Shown here piece by piece: positions 33,062 to 41,543 of a stretch of 43,143 nt of DNA (positions within the stretch are counted from its first letter, which is position 1; each line of letters starts with the position of its first letter). The position numbers and the translations under genes were made by a program. Source of the stretch: Deltaproteobacteria bacterium (lineage in GTDB: Bacteria; Myxococcota_A; Polyangia; Haliangiales; Haliangiaceae). The notes under the pieces are model-generated. The model saw only the letters and a list, made by a program, of their open reading frames with translations. It searched no databases and was not told the DNA's origin. The stretch is from the NCBI GenBank assembly GCA_021413675.1, contig JAIOQA010000293.1, forward strand, positions 1 to 43,143, written 5' to 3'.

Positions 33062-34348
33062 TCACTTTGGGCTCGCGAGCGAGGCCTGGGCCGCGGCGCA
33101 GATCTCGTCGATTTCATTCTCGGAATGGGCGAGGGACAGGAACACCGCCTCGAACTGCGAGGGCGCCCAGAAGATCCCGCGCTCGCGCATTCCCCGGAAG
33201 AACGAGGCGAAGAGCGCCGTGTCGGCGCGCTTGGCCGTGGCGTAGTCGGTGACCGGGCCGGCGGTGAAGAACATGGTCAGCATCGATCCGATGCGGTTGA
33301 TGCAGAAGTCGTGTCCCGCGGCCTTCGCTGCGGCGAGCAGGCCGGCCTCGAGCCGGGCGCCGAGCTGCTCGAGGCGCTCGTAGGTGCCGGGGCGGCGCAG
33401 GATCTCGAGCGCGCGCAGGCCGGCGGCCATCGCGAGCGGGTTCCCGGACAGCGTTCCGGCCTGGTAGACGCCGCCGAGCGGGGCGAGGTGCCGCATGATG
33501 TCGCCGCGGCCGCCGAAGGCCGCGGCGGGCAGGCCGCCGCCGACGATCTTGCCGACGCAGACCAGGTCGGGCGTCACGCCGAAGCGCGCGGTCGCGCCGC
33601 CGTAGGCCACGCGGAAGCCGGTCATGACCTCGTCGAAGATCAGGATCGTGCCGTGCTTGGCGGTCGCGGCGCGCAGGGCCTCGAGGTAGCCCGGCGCCGG
33701 CGGGACGGTGCCCATGTTGCCGGCGATCGGCTCGACGATGACGGCGGCCACGTCGCCGCCGGCCAGCGCCTGCTCGACCGCGGCCGCATCATTATAGGGC
33801 ACGACGATCGTGTCCTTGGCGGCGCCCGCGGGCACACCCGCCGAGCCCGGGATGCCGAGGGTGGCCGCGCCCGAGCCGGCCGCGACCAGCAGGCAGTCGG
33901 TGTGGCCGTGGTAGCCACCGTCCATCTTGATGATCTTGTCGCGGCCGGTGGCGCCGCGGGCCAGGCGCAAGGCCGACATCGTGGCCTCGGTGCCCGACGA
34001 CACCGCGCGGACCATGTCCATGACCGGCATCGCGGCGGTGACCGCCTCGGCGAACCGGACCTCGACCTCGGTCGGCGCGCCGAAGCTGGTGCCCATGCCC
34101 ATCGCTTCCTTGATCGCGTCGAGGATCTCGGCGTTGGAGTGGCCGAGGATCAGCGGGCCCCACGACCCGATCATGTCGATGTACGTGTTGCCGTCGGCGT
34201 CGGTGACGATCGGCCCATCGCCCTGGGCGATGAACACCGGGTCGGCGCCGACCGAGCGGCAGGCGCGGACCGGCGAGTTGACGCCACCCGGGATCACGCG
34301 CTGGGCGCGCTCGAACAGGGCCTTGGACGCGGCGTAGGTGCGGGGCAT
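33062..34348 (-). CDS. hemL: Glutamate-1-semialdehyde 2,1-aminomutase
   Basis: 428 residues, typical length. It turns glutamate-1-semialdehyde into 5-aminolevulinate in C5-pathway tetrapyrrole synthesis. PLP-enzyme motifs: RAVSSGTEATMSALRLARG for phosphate binding, GGYHGHTD, IFDEVMTGFRV with the PLP Asp, and the Schiff-base Lys267 in CVGKIVGGGLP. The C-terminal APSQFEAVFLSLAHS is diagnostic. It probably starts an operon with atpZ-atpI-atpB-atpE, an uncommon pairing of haem and F0 genes. Confidence 0.97.
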   Translation of the reverse strand: MPRTYAASKALFERAQRVIPGGVNSPVRACRSVGADPVFIAQGDGPIVTDADGNTYIDMIGSWGPLILGHSNAEILDAIKEAMGMGTSFGAPTEVEVRFAEAVTAAMPVMDMVRAVSSGTEATMSALRLARGATGRDKIIKMDGGYHGHTDCLLVAAGSGAATLGIPGSAGVPAGAAKDTIVVPYNDAAAVEQALAGGDVAAVIVEPIAGNMGTVPPAPGYLEALRAATAKHGTILIFDEVMTGFRVAYGGATARFGVTPDLVCVGKIVGGGLPAAAFGGRGDIMRHLAPLGGVYQAGTLSGNPLAMAAGLRALEILRRPGTYERLEQLGARLEAGLLAAAKAAGHDFCINRIGSMLTMFFTAGPVTDYATAKRADTALFASFFRGMRERGIFWAPSQFEAVFLSLAHSENEIDEICAAAQASLASPK

Positions 34349-34403
34349 GGGCGCCGGTGTACCAAGGGCGCGCGCGCCCGGGCAAGCGGCGGCGCCCGAC
34401 CGA

Positions 34404-35108
34404 TCAGCAGCCGTCGGGGCCGCAGGTCGGGCCGTCGGCGACCACGGCGACCGGCGGCGGCGCGAGCTCGGTCCAGGCCTGGGTCAGGGCGGCGCGGAGC
34501 GCGTCGGCGGGCTGCGCGCCGGAGACGCCATAGCGCCCGGCGATCACGAAGAACGGGACGCCGCGGATGCCGAGCTGCTGGGCCTCGAGCTCCTCGTCGC
34601 GGACCTCGCGCGCGAAGCGATCGCCGTCGAGCAGCGCGCTGACCTCGGCGGCATCGAGGCCGAGCTCGGCGCCGACGGCCGCGAGCGCGGCGTGATCGCC
34701 GACGGCCTGCCCCTCGGTGAAGTACGCGCGGAACAGGCGTTCCTTGGCGGCATCGCCCTTGCCGTGCTCGCGGGCGAGGTGGATGAGCCGGTGCGCGTCG
34801 AAGGTGTTGCCGGCCTGGATCGTCTCGGGGTGCATCTCGATGCCCTCGACGGCGGCGGTCTTCGTCATCGAGTCGATCGCGGCCACCGCCTTGGCCTCGG
34901 ACATGCCGTACTTGGCGGCGAGCCGCGCGGCGTACGAGGGCTCGCGGGGCTGGACCTTGGGCGCGCCGGGATCGAGCTCGAACGCGCGCCAGGTGACGTC
35001 GACGGCGTCCTTGTGGGCGAAGGCCGCGAGCGCGGCCTCGAAGCGGCGCTTGTCGACGTAGCACCAGGGGCACGCGATGTCCGACCAGATCTCGACTGCG
35101 AGGCGCAT
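34404..35108 (-). CDS. DsbA/FrnE-like thioredoxin-fold oxidoreductase
   Basis: 234 residues from ATG 35108. The active site CPWC sits at Cys13-Cys16 in MRLAVEIWSDIACPWCYVDK, and IRGVPFFVIAGRYGVSGAQP supplies the cis-proline loop and C-terminal element of the FrnE/DsbA family. There is no signal peptide, so it acts in the cytoplasm, as FrnE-type disulfide isomerases do. An extra Cys pair at the extreme C-terminus (PTCGPDGC) is not a family constant and might exchange with the active site. It lies between hemL and the LysR gene, all on the same strand. Confidence 0.92.
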   Translation of the reverse strand: MRLAVEIWSDIACPWCYVDKRRFEAALAAFAHKDAVDVTWRAFELDPGAPKVQPREPSYAARLAAKYGMSEAKAVAAIDSMTKTAAVEGIEMHPETIQAGNTFDAHRLIHLAREHGKGDAAKERLFRAYFTEGQAVGDHAALAAVGAELGLDAAEVSALLDGDRFAREVRDEELEAQQLGIRGVPFFVIAGRYGVSGAQPADALRAALTQAWTELAPPPVAVVADGPTCGPDGC

Positions 35109-35140
35109 GGGGCAAGGGCTACCCCGAAGTGGCGCCGCTG

Positions 35141-36016
35141 TCACTTCAGCGCGCGGCGGGCCAGCTCCAGGAAGCGCGCGAGCGCCGGCGAGCTGTCGGA
35201 GGTGCGCCACACGATCAAGAGCTCGGTGTGGGGCGCGCCGACCAGCGGCCGCAGCACCAGCCCGGGGCGCCCCATCTTGCGCAGCGACTCGGGCACGATC
35301 GCCACGCCGAACCCGGCGGCGACGAGGCTGACGAGGTCGAGCTGCGGCGCCTCCTGCACGATGCGCGGGGCGAAGCCGGCGGTGCGGCACAGGCCCATCA
35401 GCAGATCGAAGTACGCGGGGCCGCGCGCGCGCGGCGCGATCACGAATGGTTCGGCGGCGAGCTGCGCGACCTCGATGCGGGCGCGGCGCGCGAGGCGGTG
35501 GCCGTTGGGCAGCGCGACCACCAGCGGCTCGCGGCGCGCGACCGCGGTGGTGAGGCCGGCGTCGGTGACCGGGCCGCGGACGAAGCCGACGTCGATGCGG
35601 CCGTCCTTGAGCGAGGCCAGCTGCTCCTGCGGCGACAGCTCGCGCACGACCAGCTCGACCTCGGGCTGCGCCGCGCGGAACGCGCGCAGGACATCGGCGA
35701 TGCCGACGTAGGCCAGCGACGCGACGTAGCCGATCACGACCCGGCCGAGCTCGCCGGCCTGGGCGCGGTGCGCGGCGGTGATCGCCTGATCGAGCGCCTC
35801 GAACACCGCCTGGCTGCGCGCGAGCAGCGCGGTGCCGGGCGCGGTCAGCACGACGCCGCGCCGGGTGCGATCGAACAGCCGCAGGCCGAGCTCGGCCTCG
35901 AGCGCGTGGATCTGCCGGCTGAGCGGCGGCTGCGCGATCTGCAGCCGCTTGGCGGCGCGGCCGAAGTGGCGCTCCTCGGCGACCACCGTGAAGTAGCGCA
36001 GGTGCCGGAGCTCCAT
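35141..36016 (-). CDS. LysR-family regulator, BenM/CatM type
   Basis: 291 residues. The N-terminus MELRHLRYFTVVAEERHFGR and the recognition region LQIAQPPLSRQIHALEAELG closely resemble BenM/CatM/CbnR, LysR regulators of aromatic catabolism that bind ATAC-N7-GTAT. The C-terminal effector domain (about 90-290) is complete. A perfect ATAC-N7-GTAT palindrome overlaps its start codon (36015-36029), and another lies before the RND efflux operon (38292-38306). So it probably represses itself and controls efflux. It follows the AraC gene by 43 bases on the same strand. The effector is unknown; aromatic acids fit the subfamily. Confidence 0.95.
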   Translation of the reverse strand: MELRHLRYFTVVAEERHFGRAAKRLQIAQPPLSRQIHALEAELGLRLFDRTRRGVVLTAPGTALLARSQAVFEALDQAITAAHRAQAGELGRVVIGYVASLAYVGIADVLRAFRAAQPEVELVVRELSPQEQLASLKDGRIDVGFVRGPVTDAGLTTAVARREPLVVALPNGHRLARRARIEVAQLAAEPFVIAPRARGPAYFDLLMGLCRTAGFAPRIVQEAPQLDLVSLVAAGFGVAIVPESLRKMGRPGLVLRPLVGAPHTELLIVWRTSDSSPALARFLELARRALK

Positions 36017-36029
36017 ACCCTGGAGGTAT
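36015..36029. promoter_or_regulatory. LysR operator ATAC-N7-GTAT at the LysR start
   Basis: ATACC-CTGGA-GGTAT, a perfect 5-bp-arm palindrome of the T-N11-A class and an exact ATAC-N7-GTAT, the site known for BenM/CatM/CbnR-type regulators. It overlaps the start codon of the BenM-type LysR gene (read leftward), so binding would block its own expression. A near-identical site is at 38292-38306. Confidence 0.7.
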
Positions 36030-36059
36030 CACAGGTGGTGGCTTCGCTGGCCGCGCGGC

Positions 36060-37007
36060 TCAGCGGCCGCGGCGGCGCTGCTCCGGCGTCACCCCGGTCC
36101 AGCGCTGGAACGCGCGCCGGAACGCGCGGGCGTCGGCGTAGCCCAGGCGCGCCGCCAGGGCCTCGTCGTCGGCGGTCGCCAGCCCGGCGTGGGCGCGCTC
36201 CTCGCGCCAGCGCTCGCGCAGCGCGCGGAACGAGGTCGCCTCGTCGGCGAGCGCGCGGCGCAGCGTGCGCGGGCTGACCTCGAGCGCGCGGGCGATGTCG
36301 TCCTCGTCGGCGGCGTCGGCGAGCGCCGCCCAGACGCGCTGGGTCCAGGTCGGCGGCCCGACGGTGGCGAGCCGCGCGAGCGCCTGCTCGAGCAGGTGGG
36401 CGTGGAGCCCGCGATCGGCGTGGCGCAGCGCGCGCCGGGCGATCGCCGCGGGATAGACGAGGCCGTCCTCGGGGGCGCGCGCCTCGACCGCGACGTCGAG
36501 CAACTCCTCGAGGGCCGCGATGTCGCGCGCGTCGAGCGGATCGCGCAGCCGCAGGCGGCCGCCGGCGATCGGCCCGTCGCACCAGCTCGTGAGGTAGCGC
36601 GCGAACGACGCCAGCGAGTACAGCAGATCGAGCCGCGCACCCGCGCGCGCTGCCACCGGCCCGAACGTCAGGCCGAAGTCCGGCGCGCGCCGCACCGTGA
36701 CGACCGAGCCGTTGGTGACCAGCGGCCAGCACTGCGCGACGCAGGCCGCGGCCTCGCCGACCGTCGGCGCGGTCCCCGCGATCATCCGCACCAGGTTGCG
36801 CGACGACGCCTGGGCCCGGATCGCCGCGTCGGCGGCGAGCGTGCAGCGCGCGCCGGCGGCGAGCAGCGCCTCCCACAGCGCGTAGATCGCCTCGAGCTCG
36901 ACGACCTCGCCGGTCGCGGTCAGCGCGTCGGGCCGCGGGCAGGGGAGCCCCGCCGCCTCCGCCGCCGCGACGATGTGCCCGACGGCGTGCCGGCTCCGGT
37001 ACCGCAT
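36060..37007 (-). CDS. AraC-family transcriptional regulator
   Basis: 315 residues. The N-terminal ~215 residues look like the Arabinose_bd-type domain (HAVGHIVAAAEAAGLPCP, NLVRMIAGTAPTVGEAAACVAQ, FGLTFGPVAARAGARLD). The C-terminal helix-turn-helix pair includes DDIARALEVSPRTLRRALAD and ARLGYADARAFRRAFQRWTG, with the conserved Gly-Tyr/Phe and Arg-Ala-Phe core. It is 43 bases ahead of the LysR gene and 29 bases after the pectin-acetylesterase-family gene, all on the same strand. Targets are unknown. Confidence 0.9.
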   Translation of the reverse strand: MRYRSRHAVGHIVAAAEAAGLPCPRPDALTATGEVVELEAIYALWEALLAAGARCTLAADAAIRAQASSRNLVRMIAGTAPTVGEAAACVAQCWPLVTNGSVVTVRRAPDFGLTFGPVAARAGARLDLLYSLASFARYLTSWCDGPIAGGRLRLRDPLDARDIAALEELLDVAVEARAPEDGLVYPAAIARRALRHADRGLHAHLLEQALARLATVGPPTWTQRVWAALADAADEDDIARALEVSPRTLRRALADEATSFRALRERWREERAHAGLATADDEALAARLGYADARAFRRAFQRWTGVTPEQRRRGR

Positions 37008-37036
37008 GCGCGCGGCCCGAGCCTAGCATCGCGTGG

Positions 37037-38185
37037 CTACTCGATGATGTGGCTCGCGCCCGAGCGCGCGAAGTACCAGTTGCCGACCGCCTCGCGGTAC
37101 GTGACCCCGCCGAGCGTGCGCACCGGGAAGTCCGTCGAGAACACCAGGCCGTGGTCGCCGGCGCTGGGGCTGAACACGCCGCTCACCGGGCCGAGGCTCG
37201 TCTTGATCGCCCCCGCGAACATCGTCTTGTAGGCGGTGTCGGTGTTGCCGCCCAGCATCTTGAGCTGCACCGGATCGCGCTGATCCTGGTGCACGAACAG
37301 CGGCACGGTCAGGCGCGGCAAGAGGAGCGGGCCGATCATGCAGCGGCCCGGATCGGCGGTCTCGAGCGCTGCGCACGAGTCGTCGGGCAGCGCGCCCCAG
37401 TACGCGAACCGCGCGTCGAACTCGGTGTAGACCGGCAGCCCGGGCTCGCCCGGCGGCGCGTACCCGAGGATGTCGGGGACCCACCCGGCGTCGTCGAGGG
37501 CGCGGACCTGCGCGTCGGGCAAGGCCGTCGCGAGCCGGTCGGCGTTGGCCAGCACGCCGAGGCCGCCGGCGGAGCTGCCGACCAGCAGCACGTCGGTCGC
37601 GGTGCCGATGTTCGCGTCGCCGGTGATCGCCGGGTCGCGCAGGTCCTCGAACACCGCGCGCACCAGATCGGCGCCGCGGAACGCGAAGTTGTTCGTCGCG
37701 GCCGAGGCAGCGCGATGGCCGGCCCAGTTGTCCGAGGTGCAGTAGTCGACGTAGACCTCGTTGGACGTGAAGAAGTCGGGGTTGGCGGTCGCGTCGCCGT
37801 CGAAGATGCCGTGCAGCGTCAGCGTAGCCGGCTTGTCGATCGACGACGTCAGCCCCTGGGTGCGCGCCGCGCACTCCGCGTCGCTGCTGCACGAGCCGCC
37901 GCCCTCGAGGCCGATCACCCAGCGGGTCGCGCCGCAGCCGGTGCCGCGCCGCAGGTAGTAGATCCCCGGGCTGCCGTCGTTGCAGACCGCGTTGCGCGCG
38001 ACCGCGCTGGCGATCGTGTGCTTCTCGAAGGTCGGCGGCACGACGGTGCCGGGCGGATCGACGCAGGCCTGGGCGCCGTCGCCGGGCGCGTCGGCGGCGG
38101 ATGCGCCGGTCGCGTCGACGGTCGCGCCGCCATTCGCGCCGCAGCCCACGAGCACCGCGATCAGGAGGGACCAGCTCGCTCTCAT
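37037..38185 (-). CDS. Pectin-acetylesterase/Notum-family hydrolase, lipoprotein
   Basis: 382 residues from ATG 38185, where the signal ends in lipobox LVGC (Cys15). The mature alpha/beta hydrolase matches the pectin acetylesterase family that includes animal Notum: WVIGLEGGGSC for the oxyanion region, VYVDYCTSDNWAGH, LLVGSSAGGLG with nucleophile Ser205, then an Asp in VHQDQRDPVQ and a His in SAGDHGLVF completing the triad. The family deacetylates pectin or removes acyl groups from proteins; the substrate is unknown. An Ala/Asp-rich linker (about 17-45) separates lipid and enzyme. It is divergent from the RND operon (181-base gap). Confidence 0.9.
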   Translation of the reverse strand: MRASWSLLIAVLVGCGANGGATVDATGASAADAPGDGAQACVDPPGTVVPPTFEKHTIASAVARNAVCNDGSPGIYYLRRGTGCGATRWVIGLEGGGSCSSDAECAARTQGLTSSIDKPATLTLHGIFDGDATANPDFFTSNEVYVDYCTSDNWAGHRAASAATNNFAFRGADLVRAVFEDLRDPAITGDANIGTATDVLLVGSSAGGLGVLANADRLATALPDAQVRALDDAGWVPDILGYAPPGEPGLPVYTEFDARFAYWGALPDDSCAALETADPGRCMIGPLLLPRLTVPLFVHQDQRDPVQLKMLGGNTDTAYKTMFAGAIKTSLGPVSGVFSPSAGDHGLVFSTDFPVRTLGGVTYREAVGNWYFARSGASHIIE

Positions 38186-38270
38186 CGCTCCACCTTCGCC
38201 GACCCGCGATCCGCACGGCAAGGACAGGTCCGGTCACGCCGCGGACCGAACTGGCCAGCGACGGCGCGGC

Positions 38271-38290
38271 GTCGCACCGCGTCGCACCGC
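38271..38290. repeat. Tandem 10-bp repeat in the RND promoter
   Basis: GTCGCACCGC occurs twice in tandem (38271-38280, 38281-38290), directly next to the LysR-type operator at 38291. It may be spacing or a second protein site; it is within the 181-base divergent region 38186-38366. Confidence 0.45.
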
Positions 38291-38291
38291 G

Positions 38292-38306
38292 ATACCCAGA
38301 AGGTAT
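38292..38306. promoter_or_regulatory. LysR operator ATAC-N7-GTAT before the RND operon
   Basis: ATACC-CAGAA-GGTAT, in a wider GATACC/GGTATC palindrome (38291-38307). It is an exact ATAC-N7-GTAT site like that at the BenM-type LysR gene. A second GGTAT half-site lies at 38323-38327, 21 bases (two helical turns) further, which suits the activation half-site of a LysR tetramer. The start codon at 38367 is 60 bases away. Confidence 0.7.
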
Positions 38307-38366
38307 CAGACGATGCGCCAGTGGTATTGGACACACCGCCCTTCGCCCCCTCTACTTCAGACGCCG

Positions 38367-41300
38367 ATGTGGCTCCTGACGATCGCCCTGCGCCGACCCT
38401 ACACGTTCGTGGTGATGGCGATGATGATCGCCATCCTGGGCGTGTTCTCGATCAAGACCACGCCGGTCGACATCTTTCCGGAGATCGACATCCCGGTCGT
38501 CTCGGTGATCTGGAACTACGGCGGCCTGCCCGCCGACCAGATGGAGAAGCGCGTCGTCAACAACTTCGAGCGGTTCCTCACGACGATCGTCAGCGACATC
38601 GACCACATCGAGAGCCAGTCGCTGACCGGCATCTCGGTCATCAAGATCTACCTGCAACCCGGGGCCAACCTCGATCAGGCGATCGCGCAGACCACGGCGG
38701 TCGCCCAGACGGCGGTCAGACAGATGCCGCCCGGCGCCACGCCGCCGCTGATCCTCCGCTACAACGCGACCAGCGTCCCGATCCTGCAGCTCGCGATGCA
38801 GAGCGCGACCCTGTCCGAGCAGCAGCTGCTCGACTACAGCACCAACTTCATCCGCGCCGAGATCGCGACGATCCCGGGCGCGCAGATCCCGTTGCCCTAC
38901 GGCGGCCGCAACCGCCAGGTGATGGTCGACATCGACCCGGTGCGCCTGCAGGGCTGGGGCCTGTCGCCGCGTGACGTGCAGGCCGCGCTCGGCAACCAGA
39001 ACGTCGTGCTGCCCGCGGGCACCGCCAAGATGGGCACGAGCGAGTACGCCGTGCTCACCAACGGCAACGTCGAGACGCTCGACGATCTCGCCGGCCTGCC
39101 GATCGCGACCCGCGACGGCAAGACGATCTTCCTGCGCGACGTGGCGAGCGTGCGCGACGGCTCGACGCCGCAGACCAGCATGGTCCACGTCGAGGGCCGG
39201 CGCTCGGTGCTGATGCCGATCCTCAAGAACGGCAACGCCTCGACGCTCGAGGTGAACGATCGCATCCAGGACGCGCTGCCGAAGGCGCTCGATCGCCTGC
39301 CCAAGGAGGCCCAGGGCCAGCTGCAGGTCAAGGCGCTGTTCGATCAGTCGGTGTTCGTGCGCGCCGCGATCGAGGGCGTCGTGCGCGAGGCGCTGATCGC
39401 CGCGGGCCTGACCGCGCTGATGATCCTGATGTTCCTCGGCAGCTGGCGCTCGACGGTGATCGTCGTGATCTCGATCCCGCTGTCGATCCTGTTCTCGATC
39501 TTCGTGCTGCGCGCGCTGGGGCAGACGCTGAACGTCATGACCCTGGGCGGCATGGCGCTCGCGGTCGGCATCCTGGTCGACGACGCGACCGTCGCGATCG
39601 AGAACATCCACCGCAACATGGCGCAGAAGAAGTCGTTCGCGCGGGCGATCGTCGACGGCGCCCAGCAGATCGCGGTGCAGTCGTTCGTGTCGACCCTGTG
39701 CATCTGCATCGTCTTCGTGCCGATCGGCTTCCTGACCGGCTCGGCGCGCGCGCTGTTCGTGCCGCTGGCCTACGCGGTCGTGTTCGCGATGCTGATGTCG
39801 TTCCTGCTGTCGCGGACGCTGGTGCCGACGATGGTGCGCTACCTGCTCGCCGGCGAGGCCGCCGCCCACCACGCCGCGCCGGTCGCGCGGCCGCCGCTGG
39901 CGCGCCGCCTGGTCGCCTCGTTCGATCGCGGGTTCGCGCGGCTGCGCGACGGCTACGGGCGCTACCTGGCCTGGGCCCTCGGCAACCGCGGCTTCACCGC
40001 GATCGGCTTCGCGCTGTTCGTCGCCGGCTCGCTCGCGATGCTGCCGCTGGTCGGCCGCGACTTCTTTCCGTCGGTCGACGCCGGCCTCATCAAGCTGCAC
40101 GTGCGGCTGCCGCCGGGCACGCGGCTCGAGGAGAGCGAGAAGCGGATCGCGGCGATCGAGGCGACGATCCGCGGCGCGCTGCCGCCCGGCGAGATCGCCA
40201 GCATGCTCGACGTCATGGGCACGCCGACCTCGGGCATCAACCTGTCGCTCAGCGAGGGCGTGCTGATCTCGCCGGCCGACAGCGACATCTTGCTCGCGCT
40301 CGCCCCCGAGCACGCGCCGACGATCGAGCACGTCCGCACGCTGCGCCGGGTGCTGCACACCGCGTACCCCGACGCGACGTTCTTCTTCCTCGCGCCCGAC
40401 ATCTCGACCCAGGTGCTGAACTTCGGCCTGGCCGCGCCGATCGACGTCCAGATCGTGGGCCCGGTCGGCAGCGAGGACCAGACCATCGCGATCGCCGAGG
40501 AGGTCGCGCGGCGGGTCGCGAAGATCCACGGCGCGGTCGACGTGCACCTCGCGCAGGTGTCGAAGGCGCCGCAGTTGATGGTCAAGGTCGATCGCAGCTC
40601 GGCGGCGCTGGCCGGCCTGACCGAGCGCGATATCGCCAGCGACATGCTGGTGTCCCTGGCCTCGAGCGGCCAGGTGTCGCCGTCGTACTGGCTCGACAAG
40701 CGCGGCGTGCAGTACGCGGTGTCGGTGCAGACGCCGCAGTACGCGATCGACTCGATCGAGGCGCTGGGCAACACGCCGATCTCGACCGGCAAGGGCACGC
40801 CGCAGACGCTGGGCAACGTCGCCACGGTGTCGCGCACCTCGGGGCCGGTCAACGTCACGCACTACGGCGTGACCCGGGTCTACGACGTGCAGGCCAACCT
40901 CGACGGCGTGGATCTCGGCTCGGTCGCCGACGACGTGCGCGCGGTGATCGCCGACGTCCAGGCCAAGGCGCCCAAGGGCGTATCGCTCGCGCTCAAGGGC
41001 CAGGCCGAGAGCATGGACGCCTCGTTCGGCGGCCTCGAGCGCGGCATCCTGTTCGCCGTGCTGCTGGTGTACCTGCTCCTGGTCGTGAACTTCCAGTCGT
41101 GGCTCGATCCGCTGGTGATCCTGATGGCGCTGCCGGGCGCGCTCGCCGGCATCGTGTGGATGCTGTTCCTGTCGGGCACCACGCTCAGCGTGCCGGCGCT
41201 CATCGGCTCGATCATGTGCGTCGGCGTCGCGACCGCGAACAGCATCCTGGTGGTGAGCTTCGCCAACGAGCGGCGCGGGCAGGGCGCGAACGCGCGCGAC

Positions 41301-41543
41301 GCGGCGCTGGCGGCGGGCATGACCCGCCTGCGGCCGGTGATGATGACCGCGCTCGCGATGATCATCGGCATGCTGCCGATGGCGCTCGGGCTCGGTGAAG
41401 GCGGCGAGCAGAACGCGCCGCTCGGGCGCGCGGTGATCGGCGGGCTCGGCATGGCGACGCTCGCGACGTTGTTCTTCGTTCCCGTGATGTACAGCGTGCT
41501 CCGCCGGCGACCGCCGCGCCGGGCCGCGATGGAGCTGGGCTGA
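38367..41543 (+). CDS. RND efflux transporter permease
   Basis: 1058 residues from ATG 38367. MWLLTIALRRPYTFVV is the usual start of this subgroup, and an earlier ATG at 38313 would put the second operator half-site inside the gene. There are twelve expected TM helices in two halves, each followed by a large periplasmic loop with porter and docking domains. Proton-relay residues lie in GILVDDATVAIENIHR (TM4, two Asp). The second half includes IGSIMCVGVATANSILVVSFAN. This RND family exports drugs, metals or small organics from periplasm and inner membrane. It overlaps the adaptor gene by one base (TGATG). No outer-membrane TolC partner is in the window. Confidence 0.94.
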   Translation: MWLLTIALRRPYTFVVMAMMIAILGVFSIKTTPVDIFPEIDIPVVSVIWNYGGLPADQMEKRVVNNFERFLTTIVSDIDHIESQSLTGISVIKIYLQPGANLDQAIAQTTAVAQTAVRQMPPGATPPLILRYNATSVPILQLAMQSATLSEQQLLDYSTNFIRAEIATIPGAQIPLPYGGRNRQVMVDIDPVRLQGWGLSPRDVQAALGNQNVVLPAGTAKMGTSEYAVLTNGNVETLDDLAGLPIATRDGKTIFLRDVASVRDGSTPQTSMVHVEGRRSVLMPILKNGNASTLEVNDRIQDALPKALDRLPKEAQGQLQVKALFDQSVFVRAAIEGVVREALIAAGLTALMILMFLGSWRSTVIVVISIPLSILFSIFVLRALGQTLNVMTLGGMALAVGILVDDATVAIENIHRNMAQKKSFARAIVDGAQQIAVQSFVSTLCICIVFVPIGFLTGSARALFVPLAYAVVFAMLMSFLLSRTLVPTMVRYLLAGEAAAHHAAPVARPPLARRLVASFDRGFARLRDGYGRYLAWALGNRGFTAIGFALFVAGSLAMLPLVGRDFFPSVDAGLIKLHVRLPPGTRLEESEKRIAAIEATIRGALPPGEIASMLDVMGTPTSGINLSLSEGVLISPADSDILLALAPEHAPTIEHVRTLRRVLHTAYPDATFFFLAPDISTQVLNFGLAAPIDVQIVGPVGSEDQTIAIAEEVARRVAKIHGAVDVHLAQVSKAPQLMVKVDRSSAALAGLTERDIASDMLVSLASSGQVSPSYWLDKRGVQYAVSVQTPQYAIDSIEALGNTPISTGKGTPQTLGNVATVSRTSGPVNVTHYGVTRVYDVQANLDGVDLGSVADDVRAVIADVQAKAPKGVSLALKGQAESMDASFGGLERGILFAVLLVYLLLVVNFQSWLDPLVILMALPGALAGIVWMLFLSGTTLSVPALIGSIMCVGVATANSILVVSFANERRGQGANARDAALAAGMTRLRPVMMTALAMIIGMLPMALGLGEGGEQNAPLGRAVIGGLGMATLATLFFVPVMYSVLRRRPPRRAAMELG

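Noticed and set aside
38313..38366. Earlier ATG of the RND permease, with AGAAGG upstream
   Set aside because: The family normally starts at MW...RRPYTF, and this ATG would put the operator half-site inside the gene. It remains possible.
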